A stretch of 64,000 nt of DNA from Ignavibacteriales bacterium (GTDB lineage Bacteria; Bacteroidota; Ignavibacteria; UBA10030; SZUA-254), in the NCBI GenBank assembly GCA_016214905.1, contig JACRMQ010000006.1, forward strand, positions 385,008 to 449,007, written 5' to 3'. This document shows positions 42,888-50,197 of this stretch, piece by piece. Under the pieces are notes generated by a model, which did not search any database, was not told the origin of the DNA, and was given only the letters and a program-made list of their open reading frames with translations. Made by a program: the position numbers and the translations under genes. Each line of letters opens with the position of its first letter. The stretch's first letter is position 1.

Positions 42888-43550
42888 ATGATTCAAAGGA
42901 AATTACCGAATAAATCTCCACGATTCGATTTTGAACGCGATGAGATGATTGCCCTAATCCGACAAAGGGGAATTGAAGATGAAAGACTTCTCAAAGCGAT
43001 GGCGCTTGTTGATAGACGTGATTTTGTCCAAGCCGCTCTTCTAAACCGCGCGTATGATGATTGTGCTCTGCCGATAGGTCATTCTCAAACAATATCTCAA
43101 CCATATACGGTCGCTTTTATGACGGAGGCGCTTGAAGTTAAGCCGGGCAAGAAAATTTTGGAGATCGGAACCGGTTCAGGTTACCAGGCAGCGATATTAG
43201 CCGCTATGGGTGCGCGTGTTTATACGATCGAGCGGAACATGGATTTGCTAAATGGCGCCAGAAAAGTATTCGAACATCTGAAATATAATATTGTATCAAA
43301 ATGCGGTGACGGCACAATTGGTTGGAAAGAATTTGCACCATACGACGGTATTATTGTTACGGCAGGTGCCCCTGAAGCCCCGCAACCACTTCTTGATCAA
43401 TTAGCGGATGGAGGTATACTTGTAATTCCCGTAGGGGATAAAGATATTCAATCAATTCAAATCTCTGTCAGACACGGAGAAAAATTACAAACGCGCATGG
43501 CTCATGGATTTAAATTTGTTCCACTCATTGGAAAAATCGGATGGAAATAA
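42888..43550 (+). CDS. pcm: Protein-L-isoaspartate O-methyltransferase
   Basis: Repairs isomerised aspartyl residues in aged proteins by SAM-dependent methylation. Motifs are 'RRDFVQAALLNRAYDDCALPIGHSQT' in segments, 'SQTISQPYTVAFM', the SAM loop 'LEIGTGSGYQAAILA' and 'APYDGIIVTAGAPE'. At 220 residues it is the usual size. It is 16 nt after cdaA and 15 nt before miaA. Confidence 0.95.
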   Translation: MIQRKLPNKSPRFDFERDEMIALIRQRGIEDERLLKAMALVDRRDFVQAALLNRAYDDCALPIGHSQTISQPYTVAFMTEALEVKPGKKILEIGTGSGYQAAILAAMGARVYTIERNMDLLNGARKVFEHLKYNIVSKCGDGTIGWKEFAPYDGIIVTAGAPEAPQPLLDQLADGGILVIPVGDKDIQSIQISVRHGEKLQTRMAHGFKFVPLIGKIGWK

Positions 43551-43565
43551 TCTGAGTTGTGAGTT

Positions 43566-44540
43566 ATGAGTTTTGAGTCTTTCCCCTCATTTAATCAAAA
43601 TTTGAAAAAACAACGGAATGTACTGGTAATTTTAGGTGCGACTGCATCCGGGAAAACACCTGTATCCCTCATCATCGCTAAAAAAATAAATTGCGAAATA
43701 ATTTCTGCCGATTCCCGTCAGATTTATAAAATGATGGATATCGGAACTGCGAAACCTACTTTGGACGAATTGAAATCTGTCTCACATCATTTCATCGATC
43801 GGTTGTTACCCGATCAAAATTTCAACGCGGGTGAATTCGGTAAGCAGGGGCGACTGATTATTGATGAAATATTCAGCAAAGGGAAAATACCTTTAGTGGT
43901 AGGCGGGTCAGGATTGTACATCCGCGCATTGATTGATGGTTTTTTTGATGGACCTTCCGCGGATTCTTCTATTAGAGAAGAATTATATCGTCGGCTCGAA
44001 GTTGAAGGAGGGGAAATCCTTTTGGAAGAATTAAGACAAATCGATCCAACCTCGGCATCTCGCATGCTTCCAACAAATACTCGAAGGATTGTGCGCGCGT
44101 TGGAAGTATTTAAAACAACCGGCATTCCTATATCTGAAATGCACAAATCCAAAATCGATATTAACTTCCATCCGGTATTTGTCGGATTAAATTGGAATCG
44201 AAAAAAATTATACGACCGAATAAATAAGCGGGTTGAATTAATGTTCCAATCAGGTCTGATTGATGAAGTGAAACAGTTGAGAGCCAAGGGTTATTCCTCA
44301 ACATTGAATGCTCTTCAAACTGTAGGATATAAAGAAGTGTTTGATTATTTAGATAATAGAACAGATTACAATCGAATGGTTGAACTTATCAAACAAAATT
44401 CCCGTAGATACGCGAAGCGGCAATTGACATGGTTTCGGCACGATGAGCGGATAAAATGGTTTGATGTAAATTGTGAAGACGATTTTGAAAAAATTGGCTT
44501 GGAAATAACAAAATATTTTATTAAATCATTTAAAGTTTAA
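43566..44540 (+). CDS. miaA: tRNA dimethylallyltransferase
   Basis: Adds a dimethylallyl group to A37 of tRNAs reading UNN codons. Motifs are the P-loop 'GATASGKTPVS', 'EIISADSRQIYKMMDIGTAKPT' in parts, 'VVGGSGLYIRALIDGF' and the C-terminal 'LQTVGYKEVFDYL' and 'RYAKRQLTWFRHDE'. Its 324 residues are normal. The modified base is the substrate of MiaB, whose paralogue MtaB is encoded at the right edge. The unit ends near the bidirectional hairpin at 44570. Confidence 0.96.
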   Translation: MSFESFPSFNQNLKKQRNVLVILGATASGKTPVSLIIAKKINCEIISADSRQIYKMMDIGTAKPTLDELKSVSHHFIDRLLPDQNFNAGEFGKQGRLIIDEIFSKGKIPLVVGGSGLYIRALIDGFFDGPSADSSIREELYRRLEVEGGEILLEELRQIDPTSASRMLPTNTRRIVRALEVFKTTGIPISEMHKSKIDINFHPVFVGLNWNRKKLYDRINKRVELMFQSGLIDEVKQLRAKGYSSTLNALQTVGYKEVFDYLDNRTDYNRMVELIKQNSRRYAKRQLTWFRHDERIKWFDVNCEDDFEKIGLEITKYFIKSFKV

Positions 44541-44569
44541 TGATAAATGTGGTTTTGCAGAAATGAAAA

Positions 44570-44593
44570 AACCCGCAGAGTTATCTGCAGGTT
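44570..44593 (-). terminator. Terminator after tRNA-Pro, possibly bidirectional
   Basis: AACCCGCAGA (44570-44579) pairs with TCTGCAGGTT (44584-44593). On the minus strand TTTTTT follows the hairpin, 3 nt past the tRNA CCA. On the plus strand it lies 30 bp past miaA and is followed by TTTTAT, so it may serve both. Confidence 0.82.
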
Positions 44594-44596
44594 TTA

Positions 44597-44674
44597 TGGT
44601 CGGGGCGGGCGGATTTGAACCGCCGACCTCTTGGTCCCGAACCAAGCGCTCTAGCCGGGCTGAGCCACGCCCCG
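44597..44674 (-). tRNA. tRNA-Pro (anticodon CGG)
   Basis: The minus strand folds as a full cloverleaf: acceptor CGGGGCG/CGCCCCG, D arm GCTC/GAGC, anticodon stem CTTGG/CCAAG around loop TTCGGGA (CGG at 44639-44637), T arm GGCGG-TTCAAAT-CCGCC, discriminator A, and an encoded CCA at 44599-44597. 78 nt in all. Confidence 0.97.
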
Positions 44675-44723
44675 TAAATCTTGTATCAAAATAAGAAGAT
44701 TTCATAAAATAACCAAACAAAAT

Positions 44724-45128
44724 ATGAATATACTTATTGCTGAAGATAACCTGTCGCATCAAAAAATCACAGAATACATACTCAAAAAGAATAATGTTCC
44801 TGCTAAATATTTTGTTGTGCGAGACGGTCAGGAGGTTTTAGATTATCTTTTCCATAAGAATAATTATATTGATTCCGAAAAGTATCCGATTCCAAACCTG
44901 ATACTTCTCGATCTGAACCTTCCCAAGCGCGATGGCCGTGAGGTTTTGAAATTAATTAAGGAAGATACATCTTTAAAAAATATTCCAATTGTAATTGTAA
45001 GCACTTCCGATCGTGAAGAAGATTTAAACTACGCCACGCAGATGGGAGTTGTAGGATATATCAGCAAATCAATCGGCTTTGATAACTTTAGCGTGGAGCT
45101 GGGGTCTGTGATTAAATACGCTAAGTAA
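44724..45128 (+). CDS. Single-domain response regulator (CheY/Rcp1-like)
   Basis: A 134-residue receiver domain with no output domain. Acidic residues 'AEDN' near the start, phosphoacceptor D63 in 'LILLDLNLPKRDG', and the switch residues in 'VIVSTSDREED' are present; the usual lysine appears in 'YISKSIG'. The insertion 'YLFHKNNYIDSEKYPIPNL' is typical of the Rcp1 group that works with phytochrome-like or PAS hybrid kinases. A kinase is not adjacent; the PAS hybrid kinase at 54.6 kb is the only one in the window. Confidence 0.92.
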   Translation: MNILIAEDNLSHQKITEYILKKNNVPAKYFVVRDGQEVLDYLFHKNNYIDSEKYPIPNLILLDLNLPKRDGREVLKLIKEDTSLKNIPIVIVSTSDREEDLNYATQMGVVGYISKSIGFDNFSVELGSVIKYAK

Positions 45129-45166
45129 TCTTTAATAAATTATTCATAATAAAAAGAGAGGATCCT

Positions 45167-45442
45167 ATGAGGTTTATTGCCACTATTCTATTATTACTTT
45201 CTGTATTTTGTGGATGTAAGAAAGATCCAACATCCAGTAATCAAAATGCTGTCCCGGTAGATCCAAATAAACCTAACGCGAACAAGAATATCATTCTTGA
45301 AGTCAAGAATGGTGATTATGCAATGATTAATGTTTTTACGATTACGCTTGAAGGGATTGACGGTAATATTATTTTATCCGGGATTGTGAATAATGAATAT
45401 GCAATTTTAAAAGTCAAAAAAACGGAGAATCAATTTGGATGA
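45167..45442 (+). CDS. Lipoprotein N-terminal fragment (apparently frameshifted)
   Basis: 91 residues with lipoprotein leader 'LLLLSVFCGCKKDPTSS', then a short linker 'VDPNKPNANKNIILEVKNG' and beta strands, stopping abruptly after 'VKKTENQFG'. The next frame begins 4 nt before this stop and lacks any signal peptide. The two together look like a single lipoprotein of about 450 residues broken by a -1 shift. Function unknown. Confidence 0.6.
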   Translation: MRFIATILLLLSVFCGCKKDPTSSNQNAVPVDPNKPNANKNIILEVKNGDYAMINVFTITLEGIDGNIILSGIVNNEYAILKVKKTENQFG

Positions 45443-46533
45443 AAAATTCACCGTTCATGATTAAAAATATTGTTCGTCTTCCTTCTTCCAATTCCGTATT
45501 CCCGTATGGAATAGTTACCATTGGTGATGTAAGTAATGGGATAGGTTTCATAATATATGATGATAATGGAAATATTGTTAATGAAAACTATATATCCTTG
45601 CCCGATTATAAAATTTGGACAAACTCTGTTGGTGTACTAAACTCGACAAATGACTCAGTAAAGTTTGCAGGATGTGGTAAGATCCAAGCCACCGGAAATA
45701 ACAATTGGTACGCCTTTTTAATCAATTTTACCCTACTTAAGGATGGCGGTATAAAAATAGATACAAGTAAGATTTTTGTCAACATCCGTTTCGATCTAAA
45801 AGGTATGGTAATAAATAAAGATTCTTTAGGATTGAAATATTATTTTTCTGGCGAGTTGAGAAATTGGGATTCATCAATGTATTCACCTTTCGTTTGCCGA
45901 GTGAATGATTCGTTAGAATTCGATTGGCATAAGTATATCTCCTCAGGTAGTTTAAAAAATCCTAGGTTGGAGAATGATCAACTTTTAGAATATGATAATT
46001 CTCTGATTATTGTTGGGAATTATGAGGTTGAAAAAAACAAGAATTCTAAAAGTACCGGATATTGGTCTTCGGGATTTCTGGCTTCTTATGGAAAAGATGG
46101 AACAATGAAGTGGATAAAATCACAGCCAATCACTGATTACGATGATGTTTTTTTATCTGCTAAGATTAATCAAAATTATCTTTTTGTTACTGGCTTTTGT
46201 GCAGCCGGGTTAAACACTTTAACAGGAAACTATGCTGGTTTAGGATTGTTAATGAAGTATAATCTTAGTAACGGAGAGCAGATATGGGCGATGAAGATAG
46301 GGCAAGATTATTATCAGTCGGGTATAAATGCAGTTAGCATTCAATCTGCTCATGCTTATGTAGCTGGCTGGGCAAACCTATATACTTTAATAATGGGTTG
46401 TAAAAGTTGGTATGCGGATATAGATATAAGTAAACCTCCACTAGGAAAAGTGGATGATCATTTTAATAAGGAATTTATTTTGACGCCATCCAATAGTTAC
46501 AATAAAATGAATAAGATGTTATTATTGAGATAG
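45439..46533 (+). CDS. Downstream part of the split lipoprotein, function unknown
   Basis: 364 residues with no signal sequence, overlapping the preceding fragment by 4 nt (ATGA). The content is beta-rich and propeller-like: 'GIVTIGDVSNGIGFIIYDD', 'NNWYAFLINFTLL', 'DNSLIIVGNYEVEKN', 'NYLFVTGFCAAGL' and 'SAHAYVAGWANLY'. These resemble the 'kept track of item, reported value' repeat lipoproteins common in FCB genomes. A cytosolic 364-residue protein of this composition would be odd, so it is most likely the body of the lipoprotein starting at 45167. A terminator follows at 46573. Confidence 0.6.
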   Translation: MKNSPFMIKNIVRLPSSNSVFPYGIVTIGDVSNGIGFIIYDDNGNIVNENYISLPDYKIWTNSVGVLNSTNDSVKFAGCGKIQATGNNNWYAFLINFTLLKDGGIKIDTSKIFVNIRFDLKGMVINKDSLGLKYYFSGELRNWDSSMYSPFVCRVNDSLEFDWHKYISSGSLKNPRLENDQLLEYDNSLIIVGNYEVEKNKNSKSTGYWSSGFLASYGKDGTMKWIKSQPITDYDDVFLSAKINQNYLFVTGFCAAGLNTLTGNYAGLGLLMKYNLSNGEQIWAMKIGQDYYQSGINAVSIQSAHAYVAGWANLYTLIMGCKSWYADIDISKPPLGKVDDHFNKEFILTPSNSYNKMNKMLLLR

Positions 46534-46572
46534 CATTGCCGATCTAATTAATCCCCAATAATAAATTCTTAT

Positions 46573-46610
46573 ATGCCGATTTACGAAAGTGAGTCGGCAT
46601 CTTCTTTTTG
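46573..46610 (+). terminator. Rho-independent terminator after the split lipoprotein
   Basis: ATGCCGA (46573-46579) / TCGGCAT (46594-46600) with a 14-nt loop, followed by CTTCTTTTTG. Confidence 0.72.
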
Positions 46611-46653
46611 AATCTCTTGCAGGAAATTCGTATACTTAATCGGAAAATAAAAT

Positions 46654-47964
46654 ATGACAAATATTCTTGCAATTATTGGTCGACCGAATGTCGGCAAATC
46701 AACTCTCTTTAACCGAATTCTCGGCGCCCGCGATGCCATTGTGCACGATGAACCGGGTGTGACACGCGATCGTTTGTATGCAATTTCCGACTGGGCGGGT
46801 AAGCAATTCACTCTCATAGATACCGGCGGTTACGTTCCGAACTCTGAAGACCTTTTCGAACGCGCTATACGAGAACAAGCCGAGATTGCCATAAGTGAGG
46901 CCGATAGCGTTATCTTTCTTGTTGATGCCACTACAGGTGTCACAACCCTCGACGAAGAAATTGCTACGATCATTCGTAAGGCTAATAAAAAAATTCATCT
47001 TGTAGTGAACAAAGTCGATAGCGATAACCGTGAACGAGATGCGGCTCAATTTTATAAGTTGGGTTTAGGTGAGCCCATAACGATCTCAGCATTACTTGGG
47101 AGAAAAATTGGGGATTTCCTTGACGAGGTGACAAAAGAATTTAAAACTTCCGATGAAGATCAAGACGACAAAAGGTTGAAACTTGCAGTTATCGGTAAAC
47201 CGAACGTTGGTAAGTCATCTTTTGTTAATGGGGTACTGGGCAAAACGCGCCAGATTGTTACACCGATCCCCGGCACCACTCGAGATTCAATCGACTCGGT
47301 TCTTAAATATGAAAAAGAAGAAATCATTCTCATTGATACTGCCGGTTTGCGGCGAAAAAGTAGAGTAAAGGAAAATGTGGAGTTCTATAGTGCACTCCGT
47401 TCGCTCAAAAGTATAGAGCGATGCAATGTAGCGATATTGATGGTAGATGTCGAGGCAGGTATCGATAAGCAAGACCTCCGGATTCTTGAAGATGTGATAG
47501 AGCGGAAGCGCGGAGTTGTGTTTGCCGTGAATAAATGGGATACAATTGAAAAAAACGATCAGACCGCCCGTCATTTTGAAAAATCTATAAAGTCATTTCT
47601 CCGTGTGTACGATTATATACCTGTAATATTTATTTCCGCGCTCGAGAAACAACGCATCTTCAAAACAATAGATATGGCAAAAGCAGTTTTCGCGGAACAA
47701 ACAAAACGTATATCGACGAACAAGTTGAACAATTTATTGCAGCGCGATATTCAACAAAAACCTCCGGCCGCAAAATCAGGTAAAGAAATCAAAATCAATT
47801 ACATTACGCAGGTAAAAACCAATCCTCCCGCGTTTAGTTTTTTCGTGAATGAACCGAAGTTGATTGAAGAGAAGTATAAGCGCTTTTTGGAGAATCGGTT
47901 AAGAGAACATTTCAAATTTGTAGGTGTCCCAATATCATTATATTTTAAAAAGAAAAATAAATGA
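46654..47964 (+). CDS. der: Ribosome-assembly GTPase Der (EngA)
   Basis: Essential double-GTPase for 50S subunit maturation. Domain 1 begins 'AIIGRPNVGKSTLFNRI', with 'DTGG' and 'NKVD'. Domain 2 begins near residue 178 with 'VIGKPNVGKSSFVNGVLG', then 'DTAGLRRKS' and 'NKWD'. A C-terminal KH-like domain ('IKINYITQVKTNPPAFSFF') ends the 436-residue protein. All G motifs are intact. Confidence 0.97.
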   Translation: MTNILAIIGRPNVGKSTLFNRILGARDAIVHDEPGVTRDRLYAISDWAGKQFTLIDTGGYVPNSEDLFERAIREQAEIAISEADSVIFLVDATTGVTTLDEEIATIIRKANKKIHLVVNKVDSDNRERDAAQFYKLGLGEPITISALLGRKIGDFLDEVTKEFKTSDEDQDDKRLKLAVIGKPNVGKSSFVNGVLGKTRQIVTPIPGTTRDSIDSVLKYEKEEIILIDTAGLRRKSRVKENVEFYSALRSLKSIERCNVAILMVDVEAGIDKQDLRILEDVIERKRGVVFAVNKWDTIEKNDQTARHFEKSIKSFLRVYDYIPVIFISALEKQRIFKTIDMAKAVFAEQTKRISTNKLNNLLQRDIQQKPPAAKSGKEIKINYITQVKTNPPAFSFFVNEPKLIEEKYKRFLENRLREHFKFVGVPISLYFKKKNK

Positions 47965-48022
47965 TGCTACCAATCCTCACATTATTCATCAGCTTAATGA
48001 TCAGATTATATCATTCAGAAAA

Positions 48023-49393
48023 ATGAATTTGAAGAGTAGACGAATAATTGTTGTGGGTGGACTTGCGGCAGGTCCAAGCGCGGCAGCGAAAGCCAAACGA
48101 ACCAATCCAAATGCCGAAGTAAAGATGTATGAGGCATCGGAATCTATTTCATACGCTATCTGCGAAACGCCTTATTTGATAGGTGGTTTGATAGAAGGTG
48201 AATCAAGATTAGAAGTATATTCTCCCGAAAAATTTCAAAAAGAAAAAGGGGTCAGTGTCCATACCTCGCACCTTGTCGAAAAAATTATATCTTCTAAACA
48301 TAAAATTATTATCCGTGATCTACGTTCCCGAGATGTTTTTGAGGAAGGGTACGATAAACTGATAATCGCAACCGGGTCGTGCTCACGACGATTGGGCATG
48401 GAGGGAGAGAGTTGCAGAAACGTGTTCAGCTTAAAATATCGCAACGATGCTTTAAATATCTTAAATTTCTTGAAAACCGAGAAACCTAAATCGGCTGTGA
48501 TAATTGGCGGTGGATATGTGAGTATGGAAATTGTCGAAGCGCTTCGATTGAGAAATATTGAAGTTACAATGCTTCATCAATTAAAACTTCCAATGGAAGG
48601 ACTCGAACAGGAAACTCGCGAGAGGGTTTTGACTGAGCTTAATAATAACGATGTTCAATTCATCCCCAATGTTAAGATTGAAGCGCTCCAGCAGGAAGCA
48701 GCAGGTTTAGTGAAACATGTTATTACAGATCGAGGTTCATTTGAATCGGATATGGTGATAATCTCGATAGGGGTTTCACCGAACACAGATTTGGCGCGGG
48801 ATGCAAACATTCGGATTGGAACATTTGGAGGAATCATCACGGATGAACGGCAGCAGACAAGTGCAGATGATATTTATGCCGCTGGTGATTGCTGTGAAGT
48901 GAAAAATATAGTTACCGGAAAACAAATTTACCTCCCGTTAGCAACTGTCGCGAGCAGGTCAGGGTGGGTTGCAGGTGAGAATGCTGCCGGCGGGCGCGCA
49001 ACATTCAAAGGCGCTATCAGAGCGATGGCTGTGAAGATATTTAATTTGCACGTCGCTCAAGTCGGAATCGGTTCCGAAGAAGCGTCGCATTACGGATATA
49101 AAACTATAACGGAAATTGTAAATGCCCGATCGAAGAATAAGTTAATGCCGGGCAGCGAAGAAGTGGTCATCAAATTTATCGTCGACAAACCAAGTGGTCG
49201 ATTGTTGGGCGCGAATTTATTTAGTTGCTGCGGGGCATTTCAGCGGGCGAATACGCTGGCAGTGGCAATTCAGCAAAAAATGACTATCGATGAAATATCG
49301 CGTCTCGATTTGATCTATGCGCCGCCATTCTCGCCGTTATGGGATCCGATTCTTATCGGAGCAAATCAAATAAAGAAAAAATTATTACTGTAA
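48023..49393 (+). CDS. CoA-disulfide reductase-like FAD/NAD(P) oxidoreductase
   Basis: Flavoprotein disulfide reductase of 457 residues. The FAD Rossmann motif is 'VVGGLAAGPSAAAKAKR', the redox cysteine C47 lies in 'SYAICETPYLIGG', the NAD(P)H site in 'VIIGGGYVSMEIVEAL', and 'YAAGDCCEV' is the second FAD motif. The C terminus has the dimerisation domain with 'DLIYAPPFSPLWDPI'. A single cysteine in this position is typical of CoADR and NADH oxidase/Npsr. The frame is open from 47924, overlapping der, but the ATG at 48023 just before the Rossmann fold is preferred. Substrate could be CoA disulfide, polysulfide or oxygen. With bshA it points to low-molecular-weight thiol redox control. Confidence 0.87.
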   Translation: MNLKSRRIIVVGGLAAGPSAAAKAKRTNPNAEVKMYEASESISYAICETPYLIGGLIEGESRLEVYSPEKFQKEKGVSVHTSHLVEKIISSKHKIIIRDLRSRDVFEEGYDKLIIATGSCSRRLGMEGESCRNVFSLKYRNDALNILNFLKTEKPKSAVIIGGGYVSMEIVEALRLRNIEVTMLHQLKLPMEGLEQETRERVLTELNNNDVQFIPNVKIEALQQEAAGLVKHVITDRGSFESDMVIISIGVSPNTDLARDANIRIGTFGGIITDERQQTSADDIYAAGDCCEVKNIVTGKQIYLPLATVASRSGWVAGENAAGGRATFKGAIRAMAVKIFNLHVAQVGIGSEEASHYGYKTITEIVNARSKNKLMPGSEEVVIKFIVDKPSGRLLGANLFSCCGAFQRANTLAVAIQQKMTIDEISRLDLIYAPPFSPLWDPILIGANQIKKKLLL

Positions 49394-49442
49394 TCATAAA
49401 TAAATGGATTAAAACAATCTACCCAAAATAATAAAGGATCAT

Positions 49443-50072
49443 ATGAAGAAACCGATTATTATTTCCCATCCATTAGTAAAACGAGATCTATCAATATTAC
49501 GAGACAAAAATACTTCGAGTCCAACTTTCCGTGCAGTGCTAAGAAGAACCGCAAGTTTGATGGCATATGCCGTTACCGAAGATTTAATACTTCGGAAGAA
49601 AAAAATCGTTACACCGCTCGAAAAAACTATCGGATACGAAATAGTTGAACAAACGATACTCGTACCAATATTACGCGCAGGTTTGGGACTTGTGGGTGGT
49701 TTTGTTGAAATATTACCGAACGCTCGTGTTGGTCACATTGGTATGTACCGGGACGAGGAAACTCTGAAGCCGGTTGATTATTATTTAAAACTTCCGAAGA
49801 ATCTGAAGGACGCACTTGTATTGATTCTTGATCCGATGCTCGCAACAGGTGGAAGTGCCGAAGCGGCAGTTACAGTGTTAAAGGAAAAAGGAGCGCGAAA
49901 AATACGCTTCGTAAGTTTGGTTGCATCACCCGAAGGTGTGCGGATATTATCTAAAGCTCATCCTGATGTTCGAATCTATACATGTGCATTGGATCGGAAA
50001 TTGAACGATCGCGGCTACATATTACCGGGATTGGGAGATGCGGGCGATAGAATTTTCGGGACGGGTGAATAG
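49443..50072 (+). CDS. upp: Uracil phosphoribosyltransferase
   Basis: Salvages uracil to UMP using PRPP. Motifs are 'HPLVKRDLSILRDKNTSSPTF', 'PILRAGLGLVGGF', the PRPP loop 'LILDPMLATGGSAEAA' and the uracil site 'YILPGLGDAGDRIFGT'. 209 residues, full length. It stands alone with a 125-bp gap before rel. Confidence 0.97.
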   Translation: MKKPIIISHPLVKRDLSILRDKNTSSPTFRAVLRRTASLMAYAVTEDLILRKKKIVTPLEKTIGYEIVEQTILVPILRAGLGLVGGFVEILPNARVGHIGMYRDEETLKPVDYYLKLPKNLKDALVLILDPMLATGGSAEAAVTVLKEKGARKIRFVSLVASPEGVRILSKAHPDVRIYTCALDRKLNDRGYILPGLGDAGDRIFGTGE

Positions 50073-50115
50073 AACCGATTGTCAAATTGGGAGCAAATAT
50101 TCACACGATAGTTGC

Positions 50116-50144
50116 TTGACATTCATCCAGCATCAGATTATATT
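50116..50144 (+). promoter_or_regulatory. Strong sigma-70-type promoter for rel
   Basis: TTGACA (50116-50121) matches the consensus exactly, 17 bp, then TATATT (50139-50144; five of six). It lies 54 bp upstream of the rel ATG. Confidence 0.72.
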
Positions 50145-50197
50145 GGGTAAGAGCAAGTACTAAATAATGAACGACTTAGAGTCGGGAAAAACAACTG

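Noticed and set aside
44597-44674. tRNA-Pro considered as an integration site for a genomic island
   Set aside because: No duplicated 3' tRNA end, integrase or mobility gene was seen on either side.
47924-48022. Upstream extension of the CoADR-like gene overlapping der
   Set aside because: The 33 extra residues are unlike any flavoprotein N terminus, and the ATG at 48023 places the Rossmann motif at the normal position.
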